A stretch of 64,000 nt of DNA from CAYRFE01 sp964423645 [NCBI: uncultured bacterium] (GTDB taxonomy: Bacteria; Macinerneyibacteriota; Macinerneyibacteria; Macinerneyibacteriales): the NCBI GenBank assembly GCA_964423645.1, contig CAYRFE010000016.1:19252-83251 (forward strand), in the 5' to 3' direction. Position numbers and translations under genes: made by a program. Every line of letters starts with the position of its first letter. Position 1 is the stretch's first letter. Below are positions 33,925-42,788 of this stretch, one piece after another. The notes below the pieces were generated by a model. The model was not told the DNA's origin. It saw only the letters and a program-made list of their open reading frames with translations, and did not search any database.

Positions 33925-35313
33925 ATGCACGTTCATCGCGACCTTACACAAGGCTCCATTCTCCGTCACTTGATAACACTGGCTCTTCCCATAATGGGAA
34001 TGTCATTTATGCAAATGGCATACAACCTCACTGATATGATATGGGTAGGACGAACGGGAAGCGGTGCTGTCGCAGCGATAGGAACAGCCGGCTTTTTCAT
34101 GTGGTTTGGATTTGCGATGCTGATGTCGACGAAGATCGGTGTTGAAGTCACCGTATCACAATCATTGGGTAAAAAAAACCCTCATGACGCTTCCCGTTTT
34201 TCACATACGGGTTACTCCGCCGCTTTCGCGATCGCCACTCTTTATGCTCTCACGATCCTTGCTATCGCACCGTTGCTTGTCAGTTTTTTTAAACTGGGGA
34301 TTGACGCAAATCATTTTGATGTTTCACGTGCAGCAATCCATTATCTGCGATTGATTGCCGTGGGTATGCCGTTTGCCTATACAAATCAAACATTATCGGG
34401 AATTTTCAACGGGTACGGTAATACACGCACACCATTTTACATACATGGCGTTGGTCTGTTGCTCAACTGTATACTGGACCCTGTTTTGATTTTCGGAATA
34501 GGTTTTATACCACCCATGGGCGTTATCGGGGCTGCAATCGCTACCGTTGTGGCACAAATCGTTGTTTTTTTACTTTTCCATCGGGAGTTGCATCGTCAAA
34601 AACATCCCGTGAGAATATCACCGGATTTTATTTTCAACGGCTTAACTTATTTAAAAAAAATCATGCTCATAGGATTTCCTGTTGCATTACAAAGTATGCT
34701 CTTTGCGTTTTTTGCGATGGTATTGGCACGAATACTCAGCTCATGGGGACCAATACCCATAGCGGTACAAAAAGTCGGTGCACAGATCGAAGCGATTTCA
34801 TGGATGACCGCAAATGGTTTTTCTACCGCACTTTCTACTTTTGTCGGACAAAATTACGGAGCACGACGGTATGACCGTATACGATCAGGCTACACCTCGG
34901 CAATGATAATTATGTCAACAATAGGACTCATCGCGACAGCATTACTCTATTTTCTCAGTGAACCGATTTTTAGAATATTCCTTCAAGAAAAAGAAGTTGT
35001 TGTACAAGGCATCGATTATCTTCAAATTCTTGCACTTTCCCAGCTCTTTATGTGTACAGAAATTACTACTGCCGGTGCATTCAACGGTATTGGAAAAAGT
35101 ATTCCTCCGGCAGTGAACAGTATTGTATTTACAGGGCTCCGAATACCCGGCGCACTTCTTCTTGCATATACTGCAGGATTAGCGGTTAATGGTGTTTGGT
35201 GGAGCATTACGATAAGCAGTGTTATCAAAGGAATACTGATCGTTGCGTGGTTCTTGCTATTTTTCAAACGATTTTCGCGTCACAATATATCGCAAAATGA
35301 GCCGGTCAAATAA
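33925..35313 (+). CDS. MATE family efflux transporter
   Basis: 462 residues with twelve hydrophobic segments. The opening ILRHLITLALPIMGMSFMQMAYNLTDMIWVGRTGSGAVAAIG is a classic MatE motif. The second half repeats it (IMLIGFPVALQSMLF, IEAISWMTANGFSTALSTFVGQNYGARRYDR). It exports cationic drugs or metabolites with Na+ or H+ exchange. The length is normal. It is single-gene, with a GNAT gene convergent 15 nt beyond its end. Confidence 0.93.
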   Translation: MHVHRDLTQGSILRHLITLALPIMGMSFMQMAYNLTDMIWVGRTGSGAVAAIGTAGFFMWFGFAMLMSTKIGVEVTVSQSLGKKNPHDASRFSHTGYSAAFAIATLYALTILAIAPLLVSFFKLGIDANHFDVSRAAIHYLRLIAVGMPFAYTNQTLSGIFNGYGNTRTPFYIHGVGLLLNCILDPVLIFGIGFIPPMGVIGAAIATVVAQIVVFLLFHRELHRQKHPVRISPDFIFNGLTYLKKIMLIGFPVALQSMLFAFFAMVLARILSSWGPIPIAVQKVGAQIEAISWMTANGFSTALSTFVGQNYGARRYDRIRSGYTSAMIIMSTIGLIATALLYFLSEPIFRIFLQEKEVVVQGIDYLQILALSQLFMCTEITTAGAFNGIGKSIPPAVNSIVFTGLRIPGALLLAYTAGLAVNGVWWSITISSVIKGILIVAWFLLFFKRFSRHNISQNEPVK

Positions 35314-35328
35314 GAAAATATTTCAAGA

Positions 35329-35805
35329 TCATAAATTTTTCACCATCACTGCTTCATCGTCATCCATGTCGCCTGTCGCGGTATACCCGTATTTTTCATA
35401 AAACTTCATCGGTCCGTCTTCACCGGGCACACAGCTGAGCTTGATGTGCTTTGACGCCGAAAGACTTCTTGCATACTCTTCAACTAACTGTAGCGATTGA
35501 CCGCCAAACCCGAACTTTTGGTATCGTGCATCGATCATAAATCGCCACAGATACGGTTCATCATCGTTCTCCTCAATCGAACACATCACAAAACCGACCG
35601 GTATTTCATCCGCATAAATTGCACGAAACCACGCCTCTTCGGGATAAAAATGAGCTTGAGCTATCGAATATGCATTTGAGGCAACGCATTTTTCTTGCTC
35701 AGGCAGGACTTTAAGATGCAACGCTTCCTTGAGATTATCTCTGTTCACTTCGCGTAGACTTATGTGTGACTCTTTTGAAACTACTGCATTCTCTGTATTT
35801 TCCAT
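35329..35805 (-). CDS. GNAT family N-acetyltransferase
   Basis: 158 residues. ISLREVNRDNLKEALHLKV, EIPVGFVMCS, YLWRFMIDARYQKFGFGGQSL and MKFYEKYGYTATG form the acetyl-CoA fold. The pattern is that of PaiA/BltD-like polyamine acetyltransferases. It is a cytoplasmic acetyl transfer to a small amine, the exact substrate being uncertain. AAGGAGAAAT precedes the ATG. An inverted repeat of family A lies directly upstream. Confidence 0.88.
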   Translation of the reverse strand: MENTENAVVSKESHISLREVNRDNLKEALHLKVLPEQEKCVASNAYSIAQAHFYPEEAWFRAIYADEIPVGFVMCSIEENDDEPYLWRFMIDARYQKFGFGGQSLQLVEEYARSLSASKHIKLSCVPGEDGPMKFYEKYGYTATGDMDDDEAVMVKNL

Positions 35806-35820
35806 AGTATTTCTCCTTTA

Positions 35821-35911
35821 TAGACCTTGACAAACCTCAATAATTCCTTATTCTCGTGCGCTCTCAAAACAGGGGTGTGCGAAAAACAAGGTGGTTTTGA
35901 AAACGTCTACC
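35821..35911. repeat. Inverted-repeat family A element
   Basis: TAGACCTTGACAAACCTC at the left and GGTTTTGAAAACGTCTAC at the right form imperfect terminal inverted repeats about 90 nt apart, with GGGGTGTGCG inside. It matches the ends of the copies at 40791, 59217 and 63142, and fills the gap between the GNAT and M23 genes. Confidence 0.5.
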
Positions 35912-36889
35912 TTACTGTATATGCTCAATTATCTCTTTCTGTACAGGAGAATAATCCTTTTTCATGTGACCGTCAACTGAGAGCGACTCAAAAAAACACT
36001 TAATACCGGTCGCATAATTAATATTCTCAACGTTTTGTATATGAAAATGCAGATGCGGTTCTGAGGAATTGCCCGAATTTCCGCACCGTCCGAGATATTT
36101 GCCTTTTTTTACTTTTTGCCCTTGTTTCACACGAATACTCCATTGCTTGAAATGACACAAGACCACATATTCATTATGAACAGTTTTGATAATTACCGTA
36201 TTACCCGGAGCAAAATACGGATCCATCATGCCGGGCACATTATCCTTTATTCCGTCAACTACCAACACGACCTCCCCTTCACACGGCGCAAAAAGCCTTT
36301 GGTTGAAAGCATAATAATCCTCGTTGGTTTTACCTGTGCTTCGGTAACTTTTCACTTCGTCATCGACGATCACAAAATCAAACGCGTTCTTAAATGGCGC
36401 ATAGTCCACATGATAATTTTGCTCTTGCGTGTCACCTCCCCAAAAAACATACCAACGTTTTTCAAATGGTAGTCTCATTGTGCTCATATTTCTTTCAGGA
36501 ACAGGCACTTCAGGTATATATTGAGTGAATAAAAGTCCGTTAATTTTACCTGTATCATTAAATGAAATCTGAAGTGAGAGTATATTTCTTTCAAACGCTG
36601 CTTTATATATTGCAAACGTCTGTTTATAGCGGACAAATTGACGTTCAATGATTTTTCCATGCTGTTTTTGTAACCCTGAAAAGGTTGATACTGTTGTTTC
36701 AAGCGGTAATGCAGTTTGCATTTCCGGTGAAAAAAAATCAAACAATTGTGTATGCTCGCCGCTGTTATACAATCGAACAAATTCATCTGTTCCTCGCCTG
36801 TATGCATCGGTTTCTTCGATACTCCATAAACGAGAGATAACTACCGCTGTTACAAATAACAAAACTAATACTCGATATTCCTGTCGCAT
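35912..36889 (-). CDS. M23-type peptidase-like protein with DUF3887-like N-domain
   Basis: 325 residues with a signal peptide (MRQEYRVLVLLFVTAVVIS). Residues 30-120 resemble DUF3887 (FVRLYNSGEHTQLFDFFSPEM, TTVSTFSGLQKQHGKI). Residues 155-300 are a lysostaphin/M23 fold: GEVVLVVDG, GNTVIIKTV, VVLCHFKQWSIRVKQGQKVKKG and EPHLHFHIQ with His279/His281. The first zinc ligand of the HxxxD motif is missing: the pattern reads KNAFD with Asp171 and Lys167 in place of His. It may therefore be an inactive, LytM-like regulator of cell-wall amidases. CGGAGG sets the start at 36889. Confidence 0.85.
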   Translation of the reverse strand: MRQEYRVLVLLFVTAVVISRLWSIEETDAYRRGTDEFVRLYNSGEHTQLFDFFSPEMQTALPLETTVSTFSGLQKQHGKIIERQFVRYKQTFAIYKAAFERNILSLQISFNDTGKINGLLFTQYIPEVPVPERNMSTMRLPFEKRWYVFWGGDTQEQNYHVDYAPFKNAFDFVIVDDEVKSYRSTGKTNEDYYAFNQRLFAPCEGEVVLVVDGIKDNVPGMMDPYFAPGNTVIIKTVHNEYVVLCHFKQWSIRVKQGQKVKKGKYLGRCGNSGNSSEPHLHFHIQNVENINYATGIKCFFESLSVDGHMKKDYSPVQKEIIEHIQ

Positions 36890-37014
36890 ATAAACCTCCG
36901 TCAAAAAAGTTCTTGTTTTACATGAAATAATTTCACAAAGATACGACGACAAGCAACATAAGGACACAAAAATTCATATTAAAAAAACCAAAAAGATCTA
37001 ATTTCAAGAAACGT

Positions 37015-38085
37015 CTATTGCATCATCCGTCGTTTATCGTTACCGCCGATCATTACTCCTCTGCACATCTCATGCAACCGGGAAGTAATACGCTCATCCA
37101 TTTTCCCCACCAATTCAACAGGTGAAAGATCGGATATGAACACAGTCGGTAATTTATCCTGATAACGTTTGTTGATAAGGGTGAAAACTTTTTCACGACC
37201 CCAATCATCAAGCGTTTCTATCCCAAGATCATCAATGACGAGAAACTCTGATTCTGACGCTTTTTTAAGACGCATCTCATTTTGTGTCGCTCGAAGTTCT
37301 GTTAAAAAGGCAGGAAGACTGATGTACATAAGATTGAGCAACTTAAAACGCAAAAAAAGCGGTTTGTAAATGAGCTCCAAAAGAACCGCTATCCCCAAAT
37401 GCGACTTCCCCGTTCCAACCGGTCCCATCAATAGAAGACTTTCTCCGGTCTTCAACACCGTATCGAATTGATCGGAATATGCTTTCATCGCACTGAATGC
37501 CGCTTTATTATTTTCTTCGACCACGAAAGATTGGAATGTTTTATTCATAAAGCGACGTGATATATTCACTTCATCGAGCATCTCATTATATGCGTGTGGG
37601 CACAATGCAAGATACTCTTTGTTGTTGTTATGCTCTTCAACAACAAATACTCGCTTAGTACGCTTACACAAATAACAACTTTGTTCCCCGTTTACCACTA
37701 CGGGTTGCATACCATATTTTTCACGAGCCATCTTATCAAGTTCAGAATGATATTTTTTGAGATTATCAGTAAAATCATTCAATGACTTTGAGGGTGTCTT
37801 TAATGTATACACCATCGGTTCAGATGATAAAAAATAAAATTTTCTAAACATTACATCAAGAGCATTTTTCTCCTGTCCTTCTGCAATCAAACGCTGATAC
37901 ACTGCAGTCATGAGCGCTGAACGATAATTACGATATTGCTTTAAAGGCGCATCATTCGATGCATGGCCATGCCGTAACAAACGATTATATCCGAAATCCT
38001 CAAGACTTTTTCCGGTCATCAGATAATTGAAATAATCTTTCAGAGATTTGAAATCAGACATTGTTTTAACTTTATCGTCAAGCAT
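37015..38085 (-). CDS. DnaC-like helicase loader / IstB-type ATPase
   Basis: 356 residues. The N-terminal helical region contains a CYLCKRTKR zinc-like pair and a later Cys (CPHAYNE). The AAA+ core has Walker A GPVGTGKSHLG, Walker B FLVIDDLG and sensor R (DERITSRLHEMCRG). The pattern matches DnaC/DnaI loaders that place the replicative helicase. No transposase is next to it, so a chromosomal replication role is more likely than an IS21 IstB. GAGGAGG precedes the start at 38085. Confidence 0.85.
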   Translation of the reverse strand: MLDDKVKTMSDFKSLKDYFNYLMTGKSLEDFGYNRLLRHGHASNDAPLKQYRNYRSALMTAVYQRLIAEGQEKNALDVMFRKFYFLSSEPMVYTLKTPSKSLNDFTDNLKKYHSELDKMAREKYGMQPVVVNGEQSCYLCKRTKRVFVVEEHNNNKEYLALCPHAYNEMLDEVNISRRFMNKTFQSFVVEENNKAAFSAMKAYSDQFDTVLKTGESLLLMGPVGTGKSHLGIAVLLELIYKPLFLRFKLLNLMYISLPAFLTELRATQNEMRLKKASESEFLVIDDLGIETLDDWGREKVFTLINKRYQDKLPTVFISDLSPVELVGKMDERITSRLHEMCRGVMIGGNDKRRMMQ

Positions 38086-38150
38086 ACATCGCCTCCTCAT
38101 TAAAAAATATCAAATATGTACCCTTACGTCAAGATAAAACTCTCATGTAC

Positions 38151-38834
38151 TTACCGATTCGACGTATTTCCTGCTGGATCCCAGCCTTGTTCACCGATAA
38201 GAGGTACAAAAGTACACCCGTCGGCTGAAATGATGCCGACAACGCCGTCTTTTTTCACTGCCTTGATCAGACGTTGCTGGTGCATGTCACCGATCGGAAT
38301 GATCAGTATGCCGTCCTCCGCCAATTGATCGGTAAGTGCCAAAGGGATTCGAGGAGCTGCAGCCGATACAATTATTCTGTTGTACGGCTGTCGGACATAA
38401 TATCCCATTGAACCGTCTCCGGCGATCAAATGCGCCTTAAAGTATCCGAGCATATCAAGTACTTCACGACTTTGTTTTATAAACTTCTCAATTCGATCGA
38501 CAGAATAGACAATGTGTGCACATTCACATAGTAACGCAGTAAGATATCCCGATCCTGTACCAATTTCGAGCACTTTTTCCTTACCTGTCAATTCAAGAAG
38601 CTCCAACATTCGTGCAACAATATAAGGTTGAGAAATTGTCTGCCCGTCGCCTATAGGAAGAGGATTATCATTATATGCACTTGCCATCATGGATTTAGGA
38701 ACAAAATACTCACGAGGTACGCGCAAAAAAGCGTTCACAATTCGTTCATTTGTGATCCCACGATCGATTATTTGCTCTTTGACCATTTTATCACGAGTGT
38801 TCTTCATGTTTTCAAATAAATGTGCCGTTTTCAT
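38151..38834 (-). CDS. pcm: Protein-L-isoaspartate O-methyltransferase
   Basis: 227 residues. REYFVPKSMMASAYNDNPLPIGDGQTISQPYIVARMLELL is diagnostic, followed by the SAM-binding VLEIGTGSGYLTALL. The enzyme methylates the side chain of L-isoaspartyl residues in aged proteins, starting their repair, in the cytoplasm. The length is normal. AAAGGA places the ATG at 38834. Its promoter is at 38867-38895. Confidence 0.95.
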   Translation of the reverse strand: MKTAHLFENMKNTRDKMVKEQIIDRGITNERIVNAFLRVPREYFVPKSMMASAYNDNPLPIGDGQTISQPYIVARMLELLELTGKEKVLEIGTGSGYLTALLCECAHIVYSVDRIEKFIKQSREVLDMLGYFKAHLIAGDGSMGYYVRQPYNRIIVSAAAPRIPLALTDQLAEDGILIIPIGDMHQQRLIKAVKKDGVVGIISADGCTFVPLIGEQGWDPAGNTSNR

Positions 38835-38866
38835 CGTAAATCCTTTCACATAACAACTACGTGCAT

Positions 38867-38895
38867 ATTATACGCGTTTTTATATCAGTTGTCAT
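38867..38895 (-). promoter_or_regulatory. Promoter of pcm
   Basis: Minus strand: ATGACA, 17 nt, TATAAT, about 33 nt upstream of the start. Confidence 0.65.
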
Positions 38896-39021
38896 CACCT
38901 ATGTAGCTTGGTTCTTGTTTTTTATTATTGAACATGAATATTTCCATAATTAATCTTCAATTAAGTATGGTTACAACCAAATTTAATACATTTGTTTTGC
39001 TCATTGGGAAAATAAAAAAAG

Positions 39022-39061
39022 ATAAAAAAAGTATCCCAAGCGGTTTTTTTACTTGGGATAC
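39022..39061 (-). terminator. Rho-independent terminator of the barrel gene
   Basis: The perfect 10-bp stem GTATCCCAAG / CTTGGGATAC is followed on the minus strand by a U-run, 6 nt after the stop at 39068. Confidence 0.9.
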
Positions 39062-39067
39062 GAATAT

Positions 39068-39589
39068 TTAAAAAAATAGTCTATAGCCAATTGAATAATT
39101 GATTTTTTGAGGATCTGAAGAATACCATGTGTCGTTATCCACTCGTTCTTTCCAGTAATCAATACCTTCAGATGATAATATGTATGTAATATCAATATCA
39201 AAACCGTGTGTCTTTGTTTTTCCCCACATATATAAAATCCCTATTCCCGCGTCAAAACCATAAAAAGTTTGCTTTGGCCTTCCATTATAGTCCGTCAACA
39301 ATAAATTTGGACCGTAATAAAAAACGATTTTAGGGCGAAACGAGTTGGATTTATCATTAAGATAATATTTCAAACCAAATGAATAAGAAATATCGGTTGC
39401 ATATCCTAATCCCATTGAAGCATATGTATTTGATAATATTTGATAGTCACCATTTACTCCTATACCGCCGTAATTCTGACCAAAACCCAAGCCAAGAGAT
39501 AATGTGTGGGTTTTCTCTTCGCTTTCTTTTTGTGCAAAAATGATTAACGTAAACAAGAATAGCAACAATAAAACAAATGACTTTTTCAT
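39068..39589 (-). CDS. Small outer-membrane beta-barrel protein
   Basis: 173 residues with a signal peptide (MKKSFVLLLLFLFTLIIFAQ). Alternating strands of barrel type follow (HTLSLGLGFGQNYGGIGVNG, YASMGLGYATDISYSFGLKYY, FYGFDAGIGILYMWG) and a C-terminal Phe (YRLFF), which suits insertion by BamA. About eight strands are likely. It is not a known enzyme; a surface structural or porin-like protein is inferred. It has its own promoter and terminator. Confidence 0.85.
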   Translation of the reverse strand: MKKSFVLLLLFLFTLIIFAQKESEEKTHTLSLGLGFGQNYGGIGVNGDYQILSNTYASMGLGYATDISYSFGLKYYLNDKSNSFRPKIVFYYGPNLLLTDYNGRPKQTFYGFDAGIGILYMWGKTKTHGFDIDITYILSSEGIDYWKERVDNDTWYSSDPQKINYSIGYRLFF

Positions 39590-39635
39590 AATTTCTCCTT
39601 CTTTTTAATACTCAGTTTTTTTACTCTAACTTTTT

Positions 39636-39664
39636 ATTATAACACTACCCTAATTATTTATCAA
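39636..39664 (-). promoter_or_regulatory. Promoter of the barrel gene
   Basis: Minus strand: TTGATA, 17 nt, TATAAT. A GGAGAAAT ribosome site follows. Confidence 0.7.
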
Positions 39665-39684
39665 GGATATGAGTTTATGAATTC

Positions 39685-39713
39685 TTGCAACAGACAACAT
39701 TTTCGCGTATACT
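39685..39713 (+). promoter_or_regulatory. Promoter of the VOC gene
   Basis: TTGCAA and TATACT are separated by 17 nt, 24 nt before the ATG. Confidence 0.65.
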
Positions 39714-39736
39714 CACAAAAAACAGGGAGGTCGTCT

Positions 39737-40111
39737 ATGCCGACTTTTACGTTCAATCATAACAATATCAACGTTTTCGATCTGGAAAAAAGTGTCGAAT
39801 TTTATAAAAACGCTCTCGGACTGCACGAACTGCGTCGATACAACGAGCCCTCCGGTGCATTTGAGTTGGTGTTTCTCGGTGACGACACCACTACCCATCG
39901 TCTTGAGCTTACTTGGCTGAAAGATCGCACCGAACCGTATGATCTTGGTGATAATGAAATGCATATTGCGTTTACCGTTGATAACTATGATGAAGCCCAC
40001 GCGCTTCATAAAGAAATGGGCTGTATCTGTTATGAAAACCCGACAATGGGGTTGTATTTCATCGAAGATCCCGACGGATATTGGCTTGAAATTTTGCCGA
40101 AGAAAATATAA
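39737..40111 (+). CDS. VOC-family protein, glyoxalase I-like
   Basis: 124 residues. INVFDLEKSVEFYKNALGL, LGDDTTTHRLELTWL, MHIAFTV and PDGYWLEIL are the repeating beta-alpha-beta-beta-beta units. The metal ligands correspond to a His near residue 8, Glu in LELTW, His in MHIAF and Glu in WLEIL. It is either a lactoylglutathione-lyase-type enzyme removing methylglyoxal or another metal VOC enzyme. GGGAGG precedes the ATG at 39737. Confidence 0.88.
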   Translation: MPTFTFNHNNINVFDLEKSVEFYKNALGLHELRRYNEPSGAFELVFLGDDTTTHRLELTWLKDRTEPYDLGDNEMHIAFTVDNYDEAHALHKEMGCICYENPTMGLYFIEDPDGYWLEILPKKI

Positions 40112-40119
40112 TTATATTA

Positions 40120-40147
40120 TTGACAATTTTAAAAACTCGCCTACAAT
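40120..40147 (+). promoter_or_regulatory. Promoter of the TPR lipoprotein gene
   Basis: TTGACA and TACAAT are separated by 16 nt, 26 nt before the ATG. Confidence 0.7.
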
Positions 40148-40173
40148 CTTCCTTAAAACATGAGGAGGTATCT

Positions 40174-40701
40174 ATGAAAAGATTTACTTGTTGGATCGTT
40201 ACGGTGTGTTGTTGTATATTCCTTTTTGCCTGTGCTTCAAAACGTGATCGTGCAGAGAAGTTATATGATGAGATCGCCGAAGCCTGGGAAAAAAGCAACT
40301 ATTCCCTTTGCTTAGAAAAAACTAATAAAGCGATTGAAATTGACGATTCTTATGCCGTTTTATATTATGTCAGAGGAAATATATATGCCATCGGCAATAC
40401 CGATTATGCAGCCGCAATTCCTGAATATACAAAAAGCATTGAATTAGGTTATACAGATAAACTTGCATATCACGGCAGAGGGATCTCATATATGATGCTG
40501 GAAGATTTTAATAATGCCATTACCGACTTTACTACCGTTATTGAAATCGACCCTGAATACGCTGCTGCATATTACACGCTTGCCAAAAGTTATGCAGGAC
40601 TTTCAGATGAAAACAATATGCTTATCAATTTACAAAAAGCAGCTCAATTGGGGCATAATAAATCACAAGAACTTTTAAAAAAAGAAGGTTACAGCTGGTG
40701 A
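40174..40701 (+). CDS. TPR-repeat lipoprotein
   Basis: 175 residues. The signal peptide ends in a lipobox, FLFAC. Three to four tetratricopeptide repeats follow (SLCLEKTNKAIEIDDSYAVL, YAAAIPEYTKSIELG, NNAITDFTTVIEIDPEYAAA). It is probably a membrane-anchored periplasmic scaffold for protein contacts. GAGGAGG precedes the ATG at 40174. It is single-gene with its own promoter. Confidence 0.88.
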   Translation: MKRFTCWIVTVCCCIFLFACASKRDRAEKLYDEIAEAWEKSNYSLCLEKTNKAIEIDDSYAVLYYVRGNIYAIGNTDYAAAIPEYTKSIELGYTDKLAYHGRGISYMMLEDFNNAITDFTTVIEIDPEYAAAYYTLAKSYAGLSDENNMLINLQKAAQLGHNKSQELLKKEGYSW

Positions 40702-40790
40702 TTTCTTGATAATCGTGATTCAAAAAGTGCGCGCTTTGGGGAATTCAAAGTGTCCCACTCTTTTCCTGCATTTAAAATATTTGAAGTCTG

Positions 40791-40903
40791 AGAGCTTTGC
40801 AAAATTACTATTTTTATGATTTGTGCCCACCCCAAATCCCTCCCATGAAAAATCGGGAGGGCGGGCACAATGTCAACAAATGACAGTTTTACAAAGGTCT
40901 TCC
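40791..40903. repeat. Inverted-repeat family A, full element
   Basis: CTTTGCAAAATTACT at the left and ACAGTTTTACAAAGGTCTT at the right are terminal inverted repeats. Inside are GTGCCCACCCC, CCCTCCC and GGGAGGGCGGGCAC, so nearly the whole 110 nt can fold on itself. No coding capacity. Confidence 0.65.
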
Positions 40904-40904
40904 A

Positions 40905-41573
40905 TTATTTAATTTTTTGCAACCCGTATTTCACGATTGCTCGCAAAAACCGCCATGTATCACGAAAGCCGTGAATATGGCTTGTACTGTTGTTATAAAT
41001 TGTTTGAATCGGTACAAAACCTATTGAAAACCCTTTACGAGCCGCTTTAATAAGTAATTCATTTTCCATATCGTATTTATCGGTCTCAAGTGTGAGCACA
41101 GAAAGAACTTTCGTATGAATACACCGATACCCGCATTGTGCATCAAGTATAGGTGTATGCAAGAGGCGTGTTAACATCTTAGACGTCACCGTATTTGAAA
41201 ATTTTCTGTGTCGCGGCATCCGCGGATCAGAAAAATCACGTTTTCCGACCACAACGTCATATTCACGGCATGCCGCAAAAAACCCGGGAAGATCATCAGG
41301 ATGATGCTGCGCATCACCGTCCATAGTTATTACCGCGTCAAATCCCTTTTGCAACGCCCACACAAAACCTGTTTTCAAAGCGGCACCTTTACCGCGATTC
41401 ATCTCGTGATTAATAAGTGTAACTTTTTGCGAATGGATCCACTCCGGCATGAATGTTGAACCGTCATCAATCACACACACGGGGATTCCATACGACAACA
41501 CGTGCGGCAAAAGCGTTTCAAGTGCATCATAACAATTATAAACAGGAATGAGTATACACAACGAAGGTGTCAT
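40905..41573 (-). CDS. Family 2 glycosyltransferase
   Basis: 222 residues. CILIPVYNCYDAL, VIDDGST, NRGKGAALKTGF and the metal motif ITMDGDAQHHPDD are the GT2 GT-A signature. The short length without C-terminal membrane helices suggests a dolichol/undecaprenyl-phosphate sugar synthase-like enzyme of envelope synthesis. It lies 29 nt downstream of serA, with a GC hairpin (41582-41598) directly before the ATG and no obvious ribosome site, so initiation may be weak. Confidence 0.9.
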   Translation of the reverse strand: MTPSLCILIPVYNCYDALETLLPHVLSYGIPVCVIDDGSTFMPEWIHSQKVTLINHEMNRGKGAALKTGFVWALQKGFDAVITMDGDAQHHPDDLPGFFAACREYDVVVGKRDFSDPRMPRHRKFSNTVTSKMLTRLLHTPILDAQCGYRCIHTKVLSVLTLETDKYDMENELLIKAARKGFSIGFVPIQTIYNNSTSHIHGFRDTWRFLRAIVKYGLQKIK

Positions 41574-41581
41574 AATTAACA

Positions 41582-41598
41582 GGGGGCGTATAGCCCCC
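41582..41598 (-). terminator. GC-rich hairpin between serA and the GT2 gene
   Basis: GGGGGC-GTATA-GCCCCC. No U-run follows on the minus strand, so it could partly terminate or occlude the GT2 start at 41573. Confidence 0.45.
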
Positions 41599-41602
41599 GG
41601 TA

Positions 41603-42529
41603 TTATTTATTGACCTGAAAGGTCTTGTCGCCTTTTTCAAGAAAACTTACTATTTGACGAGCTGCCGCAAGACCTGCGTTGATATTTGCTTCAGATGTTT
41701 CTGCACCTTGTTTTTTCGGTGTTGCATAATATCGATCAGCAAATTTTTCAACAAGTTCGGCATGGCACTCAGGTGCAATATCACTAATATATTTAAAATC
41801 TTCCCGTTCTGCAAACATGTGTTTGAGACATTCTTCGCTTATGACCTCTTTACGCGCAGTATTCACGATCGTTGCACCTTTCGGCATTTTTGACATAAGC
41901 TCAAAATTGATAGATTTTTTTGTTTTTTCATTTGCGGGGATATGTAATGAAATATAATGACACGTTGCATACAATTCTTCAACCGTTGCAACAGATTTGA
42001 TACCGTCTTTTACGAAGACATCAGCATGTACAAAAGGATCAAATGCATAAATTTCCATGCCAAACCCTTTTGCTATTGCTGCAACTGCCTTACCAACATA
42101 CCCATACGCGTGTATACCAAGTTTTTTCCCACGAAGTTCAGAACCCGAACCGCCTTTAAACTGCGCACGTGCCATAAAGACCATCATACCCGCCGCCAAT
42201 TCTGCAACAGCATTTGAGTTTTGACCCGGAGTATTCATTGCAACAATTCCCTTTTCTGTAGCAGCTACACAGTCAATATTATCATATCCTGCACCGGCAC
42301 GAACAATAATTTTAAGTTTTTTCCCTGCGCCGATAACCTCTTTTGTAGCTTTATCACTGCGAATAATGAGTGCATCGACATCAGCGACAGCTTTCACCAG
42401 ATCATTAGGGTCAGTATATTTTTCTAACATGACCGTTTCATATCCGGCTTCTTGAAAAATTTTCTTGATACCATCAACTGCCGCTTTCGCAAAAGGTTTC
42501 TCCGTAGCCACCAAAACTTTTTTTGCCAT
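41603..42529 (-). CDS. serA: D-3-phosphoglycerate dehydrogenase-like (short form)
   Basis: 308 residues without an ACT domain. ADVDALIIRSDKATKEVI, KLKIIVRAGAGYDNID and IVAMNTPGQNSNAVAELA are typical of PGDH. The Rossmann loop reads GIHAYGYVGKAVA, so one glycine of GxGxxG is changed. The catalytic Arg (NTAR) is present. The usual C-terminal catalytic His is replaced by a different arrangement (YISDIAPECHAEL). It is likely to be the NAD-dependent first step of serine synthesis, but another 2-hydroxyacid substrate is possible. The promoter is at 42572-42600. Confidence 0.82.
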   Translation of the reverse strand: MAKKVLVATEKPFAKAAVDGIKKIFQEAGYETVMLEKYTDPNDLVKAVADVDALIIRSDKATKEVIGAGKKLKIIVRAGAGYDNIDCVAATEKGIVAMNTPGQNSNAVAELAAGMMVFMARAQFKGGSGSELRGKKLGIHAYGYVGKAVAAIAKGFGMEIYAFDPFVHADVFVKDGIKSVATVEELYATCHYISLHIPANEKTKKSINFELMSKMPKGATIVNTARKEVISEECLKHMFAEREDFKYISDIAPECHAELVEKFADRYYATPKKQGAETSEANINAGLAAARQIVSFLEKGDKTFQVNK

Positions 42530-42571
42530 GACAAAACCTCCTTTTATAACGTGTCACGTATTGTCAGGTCA

Positions 42572-42600
42572 ATAGTAGCGGTGCCTCCGTGAAATGTCAA
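42572..42600 (-). promoter_or_regulatory. Promoter of serA
   Basis: Minus strand: TTGACA, 17 nt, TACTAT. AAAAGGAGG lies before the start. Confidence 0.75.
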
Positions 42601-42724
42601 CCGTAATCGGTACAATATGAAGAAGTTACGTTTGAATAAAACCCTCACAGGAATTTATTATTAAAGAATCAATATAAGTCCAAATCTTATGATTCATACA
42701 CTTCTGTTGAAAATCAATTTTTTG

Positions 42725-42752
42725 TTGACACCTTTTATTAATACTATAGTAT
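42725..42752 (+). promoter_or_regulatory. Promoter of the Sel1 lipoprotein pair
   Basis: TTGACA and TAGTAT are separated by 16 nt; an AAAGGG ribosome site lies before the ATG at 42789. Confidence 0.6.
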
Positions 42753-42788
42753 ATATGTACGTGCTGAATTCCGACATGAAAGGGTTCT

